From: Echinicola soli
GTDB taxonomy: Bacteria; Bacteroidota; Bacteroidia; Cytophagales; Cyclobacteriaceae
Assembly (NCBI RefSeq): GCF_006575665.1
Contig: NZ_CP041253.1
Location: forward strand, 3,509,001-3,573,000
Length of the DNA: 64,000 nt
Direction: 5' to 3'
Shown: positions 53,044-62,207 of the stretch, one piece after another
Layout: the number at the start of each line of letters is the position of its first letter
Numbering within the stretch: position 1 is the first letter of the stretch
Notes under the pieces: model-generated
Seen by the model: only the letters and a program-made list of their open reading frames with translations
Told to the model about the DNA's origin: nothing
Database searches by the model: none
Made by a program: the position numbers and the translations under genes

Positions 53044-54186
53044 ATGACTTTTAAAGACTATATTCAGATTCGAGAAAGAAGTGAGCACCTTTGTTCCCAT
53101 CTGGAAACAGAGGATTTTGTGATTCAGGCAGCAGAAGAGGTAAGCCCCGCCAAATGGCACCTTGCACACACGAGTTGGTTTTTTGAAACATTTGTACTCA
53201 AGCCTTACCTTCCGGATTATAAGGAATTTCATCCTGATTTCAGTTTCTTTTTTAATAGCTATTATAATGCTGTCGGAGCGCGGACTGTCAGGAACCAGCG
53301 TGGACTGATGACCCGTCCTACCACTAAGGAAGTGTTTGACTATCGAGCGTATATTGACCAACAGATGAAAATGGTTATTGAGCGAGATTTGACTGCGGGA
53401 GTAGAAGAGACTATCCTGCTTGGCCTTAATCATGAACAGCAGCACCAAGAGCTTTTGCTTACGGATCTGAAATACAATCTTTGGTTAAATCCATTACTGC
53501 CGGCAGTGGTGAACATCAAGGAGTATCCCAAACAAGATGAAAGAGGCTGGGTAAAAGTAAAAGAGGCCATCTATGAAATTGGGCATGAAGGAAAAGGCTT
53601 TTGTTATGACAATGAGTGTGCACGACACAAGGTGTATCTTGAAGATTTTGAAATCGCTTCACAGCTCGTATCCAATAAGGAATATTTGGATTTTGTAAAT
53701 GCTGGAGGTTATGAAAAGCCTGATTATTGGCATTCTGATGGATGGGCTTGGGTACAGCAAGAGGGAGTCACCACTCCATTGTATTGGCTACTTGAGGATG
53801 AAGCAGCATATTATTATACACTGGATGGGAAAAAGGAGCTCGACTTGGATGCTCCTTTGGCGCATGTGTCCTTTTATGAAGCAGCAGCCTATGCAGAATG
53901 GGCTGGATGCCGGTTACCAACAGAAGCAGAGTGGGAGGTGGGCAGCAAGAAGTTTTCTTGGGGAGAACGGTGGGAATGGACCAATTCAGCTTATCTGCCC
54001 TACCCACGGTATCAGAAAGCTCCTGGTGCCATAGGAGAGTATAATGGTAAGTTTATGATCAATCAGATGGTGCTCCGTGGCGCATCCGTGGCCACTTCAC
54101 CGGGGCATTCCAGAAGTACTTACCGTAATTTTTTCCATCCGCAATACCAATGGCAGTTTACCGGAATCAGATTGTGTAAGAAATAA
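53044..54186 (+). CDS. egtB: Ergothioneine sulfoxide synthase EgtB-like
   Basis: A 380-residue protein with an N-terminal DinB-like helical bundle and a C-terminal formylglycine-generating-enzyme (FGE) fold. The iron ligands expected for EgtB are His42 in KWHLAHTSWFF and His130/His134 in NHEQQHQELL. The FGE part ends with RGASVATSPGHSRSTYRNFF and FTGIRL, typical of the family. It joins cysteine or gamma-glutamylcysteine to trimethylhistidine with oxygen. The trimethylhistidine-forming EgtD gene follows after 14 bases, so the assignment is firm. At 380 residues it is shorter than mycobacterial EgtB. Confidence 0.93.
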   Translation: MTFKDYIQIRERSEHLCSHLETEDFVIQAAEEVSPAKWHLAHTSWFFETFVLKPYLPDYKEFHPDFSFFFNSYYNAVGARTVRNQRGLMTRPTTKEVFDYRAYIDQQMKMVIERDLTAGVEETILLGLNHEQQHQELLLTDLKYNLWLNPLLPAVVNIKEYPKQDERGWVKVKEAIYEIGHEGKGFCYDNECARHKVYLEDFEIASQLVSNKEYLDFVNAGGYEKPDYWHSDGWAWVQQEGVTTPLYWLLEDEAAYYYTLDGKKELDLDAPLAHVSFYEAAAYAEWAGCRLPTEAEWEVGSKKFSWGERWEWTNSAYLPYPRYQKAPGAIGEYNGKFMINQMVLRGASVATSPGHSRSTYRNFFHPQYQWQFTGIRLCKK

Positions 54187-54200
54187 AACCCCGACCTTTT

Positions 54201-55163
54201 ATGGAATATACCCTTAAGACTGAAACTGAGTTTGCCAAGGATGTTCTGACCGGGCTCAGTGCCTCCCAGAAACACCTTTCCTCCAAATACTTTTATGACC
54301 AACGTGGGGACAAGTTATTCCAAAAAATCATGCATCTACCCGAGTACTATCTTACCAGAAAGGAATTCGCTATTTTGGACAGGTATAAGGATGATATACT
54401 GGCCAGGGCCATGATGGCACCGTGTTTTAATCTCGTGGAGATGGGAGCAGGGGATGGGCTGAAAACAAAAATATTGATCAACCACTTGCAGCAGGAAGGA
54501 GCTGATTTTACTTATTTTCCAATTGATATTTCAGGGACGGTGCTGGATGAGCTTAAGGCTGATCTTCAGCAGTCTTCTACTTCCCTGGATGTACAGCCTA
54601 TTGTAGGTACCTACAAGCGTGCGTTGGAGGTGAAAAAGTGGGAAAATGATCATCCTACACTATTACTTTTTTTGGGAGGGAATATCGGAAACTTTAATTA
54701 CGAACAAGCAGTCACCATACTTCGCAACATCGCCGAGTCACTGAAATCTGGAGACTATCTTTTGATTGGCTTTGATTTAAAGAAGGATCCGGACATTATC
54801 TTGCAGGCATATAATGATGCTGACGGTGTTACCAGGGATTTTAACCTTAATGTACTTGCCAGGATCAATAAAGAACTTGGAGGAGATTTTGACCTGACCA
54901 AATTTAAACACTGGCCGATGTATGACCCCGCCACTGGAGAATGCAGAAGCTATTTGGTGAGCACGCAAAGCCAAAAGGTATGCATTAAAGGACTGAATAG
55001 GGAGTTTTATTTTGACAAAGCTGAGGCCATTCATACAGAGATTTCTAAAAAATACAGCCATCATGAACTGGAGGTATTGGCAGGACAAAGCGGTTTTGTC
55101 GTGGTCCAAGATTTTGAAGATCAGGATCATTACTTTACCGATAGCCTGTGGCAGAAGCGATAG
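54201..55163 (+). CDS. egtD: Histidine N-alpha-methyltransferase EgtD
   Basis: A 320-residue SAM-dependent methyltransferase of the DUF2260/EgtD group. It has LSSKYFYDQRGDKLFQKI and LPEYYLTRKEF near the N terminus, the SAM motif LVEMGAGDGLKT (about 77-88), and LLLFLGGNIGNF near 155. It trimethylates histidine to hercynine, the substrate of EgtB. No EgtE-type lyase gene is adjacent, so the last step must be encoded elsewhere. The pair suggests protection against oxidative stress. Confidence 0.95.
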   Translation: MEYTLKTETEFAKDVLTGLSASQKHLSSKYFYDQRGDKLFQKIMHLPEYYLTRKEFAILDRYKDDILARAMMAPCFNLVEMGAGDGLKTKILINHLQQEGADFTYFPIDISGTVLDELKADLQQSSTSLDVQPIVGTYKRALEVKKWENDHPTLLLFLGGNIGNFNYEQAVTILRNIAESLKSGDYLLIGFDLKKDPDIILQAYNDADGVTRDFNLNVLARINKELGGDFDLTKFKHWPMYDPATGECRSYLVSTQSQKVCIKGLNREFYFDKAEAIHTEISKKYSHHELEVLAGQSGFVVVQDFEDQDHYFTDSLWQKR

Positions 55164-55224
55164 GGGACGTTGCTTCTTGTATTCATGATGGTTACCTTCG
55201 CGATTCGATAAAAAAAATCACCTC

Positions 55225-56007
55225 ATGAAAAGCAAGCCTTTTACCTATTTATTCCAAGTGCAGTATCTTGGTTTCCGATATCACGGTTGGCAGAAACAAC
55301 CGGGGGTTAAGACCATCCAGGAAATGCTTGAAAGGAGTTTTAAAGGTTGGTTGGGGCATGGGGAATTTAAGCTTCTAGGTGCAGGTAGAACAGACGCAGG
55401 TGTTTCCTGTATCCAAGGTGCCTTCGAGCTTTTTTCTGCCTATGATGAGCAGCTGGAGGGGATGGTAAAAGGAGTGAATGCCTTTCTTCCTGATGATATC
55501 CGGTTATTGTCTGCAGCACCCATTGGGCCGGATTTTAACATCATCCAAGATGTTAAAGAAAAGGAATACCGTTATTATTTTTCTTTTGGGGCTAAGCCTC
55601 ACCCTTTTTCAGCTCCCTATGTAGTGGTATTTCCTGAAGTCCTTGATATTCCATTGATCCAGGATACTGCCAAACTTTTTGAAGGCCTGAACGATTTCAG
55701 GAATTTTTGTACCAAACCAAAAGCTGAAGCGGTTTTTAGTAGAGAAATCGTTGCATCATCGGTGACGGCATTTAAGCAGGCAGCATCGGAATGGGAGATT
55801 CAGCCAGCAATATATTGCTTTAGTGTGAAAGGCAAAGGATTTATGAGAAACCAAGTGCGGTTAATGATGGGAACACTCTATGATCTGGGGCGTGGAAGGT
55901 TACATAGGGATGAATTGCAGGAAGCGTTGGACGGAAAAAGGGGTGTCTTTCCCCTAAGTGAAAAAGCTCCGGCCCGAGGATTGGTATTGCAGAAGGTACT
56001 GTTTTAA
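55225..56007 (+). CDS. truA: tRNA pseudouridine synthase A
   Basis: A 260-residue TruA with the catalytic Asp in GAGRTDAGVSCIQG, the YRYYFSFG segment and the C-terminal KGFMRNQVRLMMGTLYDLGRGRL. It converts uridines 38-40 of the tRNA anticodon arm to pseudouridine. Length and motifs are standard. It lies 61 bases after egtD on the same strand and may share the transcript. Confidence 0.95.
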   Translation: MKSKPFTYLFQVQYLGFRYHGWQKQPGVKTIQEMLERSFKGWLGHGEFKLLGAGRTDAGVSCIQGAFELFSAYDEQLEGMVKGVNAFLPDDIRLLSAAPIGPDFNIIQDVKEKEYRYYFSFGAKPHPFSAPYVVVFPEVLDIPLIQDTAKLFEGLNDFRNFCTKPKAEAVFSREIVASSVTAFKQAASEWEIQPAIYCFSVKGKGFMRNQVRLMMGTLYDLGRGRLHRDELQEALDGKRGVFPLSEKAPARGLVLQKVLF

Positions 56008-56417
56008 ACCCGGAATATGCATTAGCCTATCTATTGCGACCCGATATTGCTTCAAAATCAGCCGCTACGCTTTAGTTTTCGGTTTTACCTGGTGGCCAGA
56101 CAGGGTACACTGTAGTGGTGCTACGCTCACACCTCCGAACCAACTGATTTTCTTATACTTTCAGTTCTTCCTGACATCCGACAGCCTGTCCCGAAGGATT
56201 TCGGGAGGACAGACTACGACGATTCCAAATGCATAAACCGGGTTAAAAAAAGAGGAAATCGCATAAGCCAGTTTAATTGACATGCTGACGGTAGAAAGAA
56301 GCTTATAACTGGATTTGACGAAAATGATTGTTAGATTTCTTCTTTGGTCGAAATGGCAACTCATCCCAAAGGGATTCCTATGGGATGAGATCACCTGTCA
56401 AGTTATTGGGAAGTGAC
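56008..56417. other. Intergenic repeat-like region between truA and phosphohexomutase
   Basis: A 410-base convergent gap without a gene. TCCCGAA-GGAT-TTCGGGA at 56189-56206 is a perfect 7-bp hairpin of a type common between Bacteroidota genes. Other GC-rich patches (around 56110-56140) also look like degraded repeats. No clear T-tailed terminator was seen. Confidence 0.5.
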
Positions 56418-58145
56418 TTATTCAAAGAACTTTTTAAGCCCCTCGATTTTCTCAGCCAAGGAAGCTTCTACTTTTCTGTAGGCTTCTCGGTTTGGAAGGC
56501 TCTCGTTCACTGAAATATAGTATTTGATTTTTGGCTCCGTCCCAGATGGACGAGCAGAAATCTTACTGCCATCTTCCAGATAGAATTGGATGACATTGCT
56601 TTTGTCCAAGTCGAGGTCCTCTTCTGTTCCTTCTGCGATATTGTATAGTTTGCTTTCTTTTACATCGACTACTTTGACCACTTTGATGCCATTGATGGCT
56701 TCCGGCCTGTTGGTCCTAAAACCGTGCATCAGCTGTTGGATCTGCTCGGCACCGTCCTTGCCTTTCTTGGTGACTGAAATCAGCGACTCTTTGTAGAAAC
56801 TGTATTCTTGGTAGATTTCGGCAAGGACGTCAAAGAGTGTCATGCCTTTTTCTTTATAGTAAGCTACTGCTTCTGCTAGCATGGCACAGGCAGAAACGCC
56901 GTCTTTGTCCCTTACGGCATCGCCCACTAAGAAACCATAACTTTCTTCTCCACCGCCTACAAACTGCTTTTTGCCTTCAAGTTCACGGATGATGGCCGCG
57001 ATGTTTTTAAAACCTGTCAATACTCTGTAACAAGGGATATTGAATCCATGACAAATTTCCTCAATCAGCTCGGTGGTAACAATGGTATTTACCATGAATT
57101 GCTCTCCGGTAAAGAGGCCATGTTCTCTCCATTGGTTCAGTAGGTAATAGGTAAGGATGCTGCCTGTTTGGTTGCCATTGAGCAGTTCATATTCACCTTT
57201 TTCATTGGGAATGGCAGCGGCATAGCGGTCACCATCAGGGTCACAGGCAAGGACCAGTTCAGCATTGACTTCTTTTGCAAGCTTCAGCGATAAGCTAAGG
57301 GCTTCAGCCTCTTCGGGGTTAGGGTAGACCACTGTGGGGAAAGTCCCGTCTGGCTGCTCTTGTTCTTTTACGACATGAATGTTCTCAAAACCGAACGTTT
57401 TAAGGGCAGCGGGGACCATTTTTCCTGAAGCGCCATGGATAGGGGAAAACACGATGCACATGTCCCGCTGGTTAAGAATCGCTTTGGGGGAAAGGCTGAG
57501 TTTTTTGATATCATTCAGATAGGTCAGGTCCATCTCTCTACCAATGTACTCGATAAGCGCATCATTCTTGTCCCATTTTACATCATCTATGGATTTGATT
57601 TTCTGTACTTCCATGATGATGTTTTTGTCATGAGGCGCCACGATCTGTCCGCCATCTTCCCAGTAAGCTTTATATCCATTATATTCCTTTGGATTATGGG
57701 AAGCAGTGATCATCACACCGCTTTTACAACCATAGTGTCTGATCGCGTATGACAGCATGGGCGTAGGACGCATCTCTTCAAAATACTTTACCTTGATGCC
57801 ATTGGCGGTAAGGACATTGGCCGTAGTCTCTGCAAAAAGCGTGTTGTTAATCCTGGAATCATGGGTGATGGCTACTTTGATTTCTTCATCAGGAAAACAG
57901 GCTAGCAAGTAATTGGCCAAACCCTGTGTGGCCATTCCTATCGTGTACACATTCATACGGTTTGAACCAATCCCCATTACACCGCGAAGACCGCCGGTTC
58001 CGAACTCTAGGTCCTTATAAAAGGAATCTATAAGTTCTGACGAATCTGATGCGTCTAATAACTGTTGGATTTTGGTTTTGCTGTCTTGGTCAATGTTGCT
58101 GTTTAGCCACGATTGGGCTTTGCTAATAATGGATGTGTCTGTCAT
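56418..58145 (-). CDS. Phospho-sugar mutase (phosphoglucomutase/phosphomannomutase family)
   Basis: A 575-residue alpha-D-phosphohexomutase. The phosphoserine loop is TASHNPKEYNG (about residue 145), the metal loop DPDGDR, the sugar loop GGEESYGFL and the phosphate loop RPSGTEPKIKYY near the C terminus. The length fits the long PgcA/Pgm2-type enzymes. It interconverts hexose-1- and 6-phosphates, supplying glucose-1-phosphate or mannose-1-phosphate for nucleotide sugars, and so could feed the EPS pathway. Single gene with an AT-rich upstream gap. Confidence 0.95.
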   Translation of the reverse strand: MTDTSIISKAQSWLNSNIDQDSKTKIQQLLDASDSSELIDSFYKDLEFGTGGLRGVMGIGSNRMNVYTIGMATQGLANYLLACFPDEEIKVAITHDSRINNTLFAETTANVLTANGIKVKYFEEMRPTPMLSYAIRHYGCKSGVMITASHNPKEYNGYKAYWEDGGQIVAPHDKNIIMEVQKIKSIDDVKWDKNDALIEYIGREMDLTYLNDIKKLSLSPKAILNQRDMCIVFSPIHGASGKMVPAALKTFGFENIHVVKEQEQPDGTFPTVVYPNPEEAEALSLSLKLAKEVNAELVLACDPDGDRYAAAIPNEKGEYELLNGNQTGSILTYYLLNQWREHGLFTGEQFMVNTIVTTELIEEICHGFNIPCYRVLTGFKNIAAIIRELEGKKQFVGGGEESYGFLVGDAVRDKDGVSACAMLAEAVAYYKEKGMTLFDVLAEIYQEYSFYKESLISVTKKGKDGAEQIQQLMHGFRTNRPEAINGIKVVKVVDVKESKLYNIAEGTEEDLDLDKSNVIQFYLEDGSKISARPSGTEPKIKYYISVNESLPNREAYRKVEASLAEKIEGLKKFFE

Positions 58146-58281
58146 GTTTAATAAAAAGCTTAAAATGAAATTCTAATTTAAGCATTATTGCGTTTAATGC
58201 CACTTCAGGTGATTGGAGATAGTGAAAAAGTAAAAAAACTTTTACTTTTTGTACATCACTGGTCATTCTTTAATGGTAAAT

Positions 58282-59373
58282 CTACAGATTACCTCTTAAT
58301 TCTTGTTCTCGCTCGATGGCTTCAAATAGTGCCTTGAAGTTGCCTTTCCCAAAGGATTTAGCTCCTTTTCGTTGAATGATCTCATAGAAAAGGGTGGGGC
58401 GATCTTGGACAGGCCTTGTGAAGATTTGAAGTAAATATCCCTCTTCATCACGATCTACAAGGATGTTCAGTTCTTTTAACGGTTCAACTGACTCATCTAT
58501 TTTGCCAACGCGGTCAATTAAGTTTTCATAGTAGTTTTCAGGAACTTTCAGGAATTCCACCCCACGCTTGCGCAGTTCACTTACGGTGGAGATGATATCA
58601 TCGGTGGAGATGGCAATATGCTGCACGCCTGGGCCATTGTAGAAATCAAGGTATTCTTCGATTTGGGATTTCTTTTTGCCTTTTGCTGGTTCGTTGATGG
58701 GGAATTTGATATATCCATTCCCATTGGAAACGACTTTGGACATTAAGGCAGAGTATTCTGTGGAGATGTCTTTGTCGTCAAATGTTACCAGAAGGTTGAA
58801 CCCCATAACTTTTTCATAAAAGGCTACCCATTCGTCCATTTCCCCCCAGCCTACATTTCCTACGCAGTGATCGATGTACTGGAGCCCTACTGGAGGAGTG
58901 CGGATGCCCGTTACTGCCTTATAGCCTGGCAAAAATGGCCCATTGTATTCTTTACGTTCCACAAAGGTGTGGAGTGTTTCGCCATACGTGCATATGGAGG
59001 ATAGTTTTACGGCCCCATTGGCGTCTTGGATGACCTTAGGAAGTTCGCGGCTGACGGCTCCCCTTGAAGTGGTTTCTTCCCAGGCTTTTTCCGCATCGTC
59101 CACGCACAGCGCTAAGACTTTGACTCCATCTCCATGTTTGGAGACATGTTTCGCAATTGGATGGTCTTGGGTTAATGCAGTGGTAAGCACTAGCCTGATC
59201 TTGCCTTGTTGGAGCACATAGGATGCACGGTCCCTCACTCCCGTTTCTGGACCAGCATATGCTGCAAGTTGGTATCCAAAAGCAGTCTGATAGTACATGG
59301 CAGATTGCTTGGCGTTTCCCACGTAAAACTCCACATGGTCAGTACCGTTTATCGGAAGAAAGTCAGCATTCAT
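58282..59373 (-). CDS. hppD: 4-hydroxyphenylpyruvate dioxygenase
   Basis: A 363-residue two-domain vicinal-oxygen-chelate enzyme. The iron ligands are His169 (IDHCVGNV), His252 (GVQHIAIST) and Glu331 (LFYEIIQRKG), and the family signature PVQDRPTLFYEIIQR is complete. It converts 4-hydroxyphenylpyruvate to homogentisate in tyrosine breakdown. The other homogentisate pathway genes are absent from the window; the FAH-family genes at the left are not of fumarylacetoacetase length and are not linked to it. Confidence 0.96.
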   Translation of the reverse strand: MNADFLPINGTDHVEFYVGNAKQSAMYYQTAFGYQLAAYAGPETGVRDRASYVLQQGKIRLVLTTALTQDHPIAKHVSKHGDGVKVLALCVDDAEKAWEETTSRGAVSRELPKVIQDANGAVKLSSICTYGETLHTFVERKEYNGPFLPGYKAVTGIRTPPVGLQYIDHCVGNVGWGEMDEWVAFYEKVMGFNLLVTFDDKDISTEYSALMSKVVSNGNGYIKFPINEPAKGKKKSQIEEYLDFYNGPGVQHIAISTDDIISTVSELRKRGVEFLKVPENYYENLIDRVGKIDESVEPLKELNILVDRDEEGYLLQIFTRPVQDRPTLFYEIIQRKGAKSFGKGNFKALFEAIEREQELRGNL

Positions 59374-59686
59374 AATTTTAAGGGTTTTGGGTTTATATAT
59401 TGTTCACTATAAACAAATATAACGTTTTAAAGATGTAATTAACAGTGGAAAAGGTGTTTGAAAAAAGGCTGTCTATCGATTTTAATTTGGTGTTTTTGTG
59501 GCAAGCATTCTGGAATTTTGAAATTTAGTATTGGGTGGTGAGAATTTGTAAAAATAAAATCATGAAGATGTTTTTTAAGATTATAAGAAATACTTTTTAA
59601 GGGAAATAAGAATCGCGCTTTCTTTTTGGAAACTCTCAGTGGATTATCTAATTTCATGTTTCATTTGAAAATCAAGTAACATAATA
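59374..59686. other. AT-rich intergenic gap, nothing recognised
   Basis: A 313-base gap between the divergent hppD and acidic unknown gene. It contains T-rich stretches and must hold promoters for both, but I could not single out a convincing element or any gene. Confidence 0.4.
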
Positions 59687-60109
59687 ATGGATTTAAATAA
59701 GTTAGACAAGGACCTAACCGCTATTGTAGAGAAGAGGATCGAGCTCAGTAAGTTGACCTATGCAGATGAGGATTATGATGATATCGAAGAAGCGATGCAT
59801 GATCTGGAAGATGACTTTAACGAGGAGTATGGTGACGAATTAGAGGGAGAACTGGAGAAAATTTATGATAAGCTAGACTCAGATACAGATATTTTGCTTC
59901 CTTCTGCCTATCTGGCCAATAAATACACCCCTATGCTGCCTGATGCGAAGGGAGTTATTTCTTATGAGGTAAAAGGAAAAGAGGGCGTGCCGATAGAATC
60001 GGAGCAATTTGATGGTCAAGATGTGCGTATCATCATCATTCCGAATCCTACGCGCTTCGTGATGCAGATCAATGGTGTTCCGATGAAGGACTTGTGGCGA
60101 TCTCGATAA
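59687..60109 (+). CDS. Acidic hypothetical protein, 140 aa
   Basis: I do not recognise a named domain. Residues 1-75 are acidic and helical (EDYDDIEEAMHDLEDDFNEEYGDELEGELEKIYDKL), and residues 80-140 look like a compact beta domain (PLPSAYLANKY-like ILLPSAYLANKYTPML, then VRIIIIPNPTRFVMQINGV). There is no signal peptide. It is probably cytoplasmic and conserved among related bacteria, given the well-formed C-terminal domain. It is transcribed alone and ends at a strong bidirectional terminator. Confidence 0.7.
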   Translation: MDLNKLDKDLTAIVEKRIELSKLTYADEDYDDIEEAMHDLEDDFNEEYGDELEGELEKIYDKLDSDTDILLPSAYLANKYTPMLPDAKGVISYEVKGKEGVPIESEQFDGQDVRIIIIPNPTRFVMQINGVPMKDLWRSR

Positions 60110-60121
60110 AAAAAAACAAAA

Positions 60122-60158
60122 AAAAGCCGAACAGCACTAACCGCTGTTCGGCTTTTTT
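60122..60158. terminator. Bidirectional intrinsic terminator
   Basis: AAAAGCCGAACAGC pairs with GCTGTTCGGCTTTT around a seven-base loop, with A-runs before and T-runs after. It serves both the acidic protein gene and the convergent lyase gene. Confidence 0.9.
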
Positions 60159-60165
60159 ATGCATG

Positions 60166-62181
60166 CTAAAGTGGTAAAAGGGCCCCATTTAGGAAATCAT
60201 TTTCAATTTGGTGACGCTTGCCATTTACTGTTATTGCAAAACTTTTATGTGTTGGATTTGGCGAGGTCAGGGTAAGTCCAGAAGAGGATTTTATGAAGTA
60301 TACGGGCACGTCAACTGAAATGGTCATTTGGTCTATGGTGAAATTTTTATTGGGAGACCAGATAACCCCTGCCAAAGCACCGTCTTCGAATTTGATCACT
60401 TGTAAGTCTTCCGAATTGCTTATTACTGACCAAAAAGGTTGGTGGTGTAGTTGTTCCGCTGCTTCCAAGGATGGTACATCCGCAACATAATAATCGAAAT
60501 TGCCTTTTTGCTGCTTGATATAGGGGAGAAATACTTTTTTGCTATAAGAATCTTCTCCTTTATACTTAATGTTGATGTCTCCCCAAGAACCTTTGTTTTC
60601 GGTTAATTTTACCCCTAGTGTTTGAGCGGAAGATGAGCCGTAGCACAATCCGTCATGGTAAACCCATCCTGTGGCGGTGATGTCATAATCACCGCTAGCA
60701 GGGAAAATTTTCTCGCCTGATTTTACCCATCCAGTCCAAAGGGATTGATCAAGGGAAGTTATGGATTCTTTTTGTGATGATTGGAGGTTTGTTACTAGTG
60801 CTACCATGACGTTTTTATACGTAAACCACGCTTTTCGAGCAGAAAGCGCGGGGTTGCCGTCTTTATCTTCCAATTCATAATCCATGACCGCCACGCCCAT
60901 ACCATTTGCAGAAAGGCTTCCTGTAAATGGTTTTCTGTGGTATCCTTCTGTTCCTTCCACATAGGTAAATCCCGGTATTAAATTCCAATCCCAAAATGGC
61001 ATTAGGTTAAAATATTCCATTCCATTTTTCAGGAAATAAGTATTGCCATAGTTCATAAATTCCCCTTTACGGTTTTCTCCATTGATGCTTTCAGCTGGTA
61101 GGTTTCGATCGGAGAGCATTTTGATGAAAAAACTACCGTTTTCAGAATGATGGGTGAGGATATCCGATTTATAAAAAGCCCTGGATCCTTTGGGAGTAAT
61201 GGGCAGAGGACCGGTAAGGCTCTTCGAAATGGACTCGTATGGAGTAGGGTTTTCAGAATCGAGATCTTTTAGAAAATTGACTGTTTCTATGGATACGGTT
61301 TCTTTCAAAGCATTTTTTCTGCTACAAGCCCTGTCAATAGTAGGAGGGACAGTGTATTCTCCCCTAGCCATCCACCACATTCCTTCTGTAAGGAATTTTC
61401 GCAAGATGTCGACTTTTTCTTGTGGGAATGCCAGAGATGTGCCATCCATCTCCCAGGCTAATCTGGCACTAATCTGCAGGTATGCACCACCATAACTGAA
61501 TTGCTGGAGACGTTCCTTATGGTGGTAAAAACTAAAATCTTCCTGAATACCTGAAGGTGCACCAATTTGGATTTCATTCACAATTCGGGAAATAGCATCT
61601 TTGGCCTTTTCTTCATCATCGACAAGAAGGGCATAGTGGAGGACATTGTCTGCGAGCCATATCAAGTTAGCACCTGCTTTATAAATTTTGATCTTCGAAG
61701 TGTATTCTAAAATATTCTGATAATTGGCAGTGGTGAGCTTATTGCCAAGAAGAATGGTTGTGTTGAGCAGTGATCTAGGAATGGACACTTGCATGGGAAA
61801 CCAATTTCTGTTAACATAATTTTGGTTCAGCCAATGATCCAATGAAAGGTTGATGATATGTATGAGTTCATTATCTTCAAAGTAATCAGAGTTTTGATCG
61901 AAATATGCGTAACTGAGGTAAGAGGTGCGATAAATATGGGAAGTGGGATCCCAGCCCGTTTTATCAGTGTCCTGATAATTTAGGTCCTTCCATTTTCCAG
62001 TACTTTTATCAAATCTATTGATAATATTAGACACATTATTGTCCTTAACGGTGTTTCGGAGTAGGATTGACCGATATTTTTCCAGTATGAGATCTCCTTC
62101 TTTGGATCTATTGGCATCCGCAAAAAAAGAGAACAGGCACAAAAGAGAGAGTAGGGTGAAGTGTTTCCAAGTTAAAAGCAT
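60166..62181 (-). CDS. Polysaccharide lyase family 8 protein
   Basis: A secreted protein of about 670 residues with a signal peptide (LLTWKHFTLLSLLCLFSFF, cut near FADA). The N-terminal alpha/alpha toroid carries the PL8 catalytic region: the Asn in AGANLIWLADN, the His/Tyr stretch GIQEDFSFYHHKERLQQFSYGGAYL and the Arg in DRACSRK. Beta-sandwich domains follow. PL8 enzymes cleave chondroitin, hyaluronan, alginate-like or xanthan chains by beta-elimination. The start is placed at ATG 62181, which begins the signal peptide cleanly; an ATG at 62205 is also in frame. It lies directly behind O-acetylation genes. Confidence 0.85.
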   Translation of the reverse strand: MLLTWKHFTLLSLLCLFSFFADANRSKEGDLILEKYRSILLRNTVKDNNVSNIINRFDKSTGKWKDLNYQDTDKTGWDPTSHIYRTSYLSYAYFDQNSDYFEDNELIHIINLSLDHWLNQNYVNRNWFPMQVSIPRSLLNTTILLGNKLTTANYQNILEYTSKIKIYKAGANLIWLADNVLHYALLVDDEEKAKDAISRIVNEIQIGAPSGIQEDFSFYHHKERLQQFSYGGAYLQISARLAWEMDGTSLAFPQEKVDILRKFLTEGMWWMARGEYTVPPTIDRACSRKNALKETVSIETVNFLKDLDSENPTPYESISKSLTGPLPITPKGSRAFYKSDILTHHSENGSFFIKMLSDRNLPAESINGENRKGEFMNYGNTYFLKNGMEYFNLMPFWDWNLIPGFTYVEGTEGYHRKPFTGSLSANGMGVAVMDYELEDKDGNPALSARKAWFTYKNVMVALVTNLQSSQKESITSLDQSLWTGWVKSGEKIFPASGDYDITATGWVYHDGLCYGSSSAQTLGVKLTENKGSWGDINIKYKGEDSYSKKVFLPYIKQQKGNFDYYVADVPSLEAAEQLHHQPFWSVISNSEDLQVIKFEDGALAGVIWSPNKNFTIDQMTISVDVPVYFIKSSSGLTLTSPNPTHKSFAITVNGKRHQIENDFLNGALLPL

Positions 62182-62207
62182 AGTTAATATGTGAAATTCA
62201 TGCAAAC

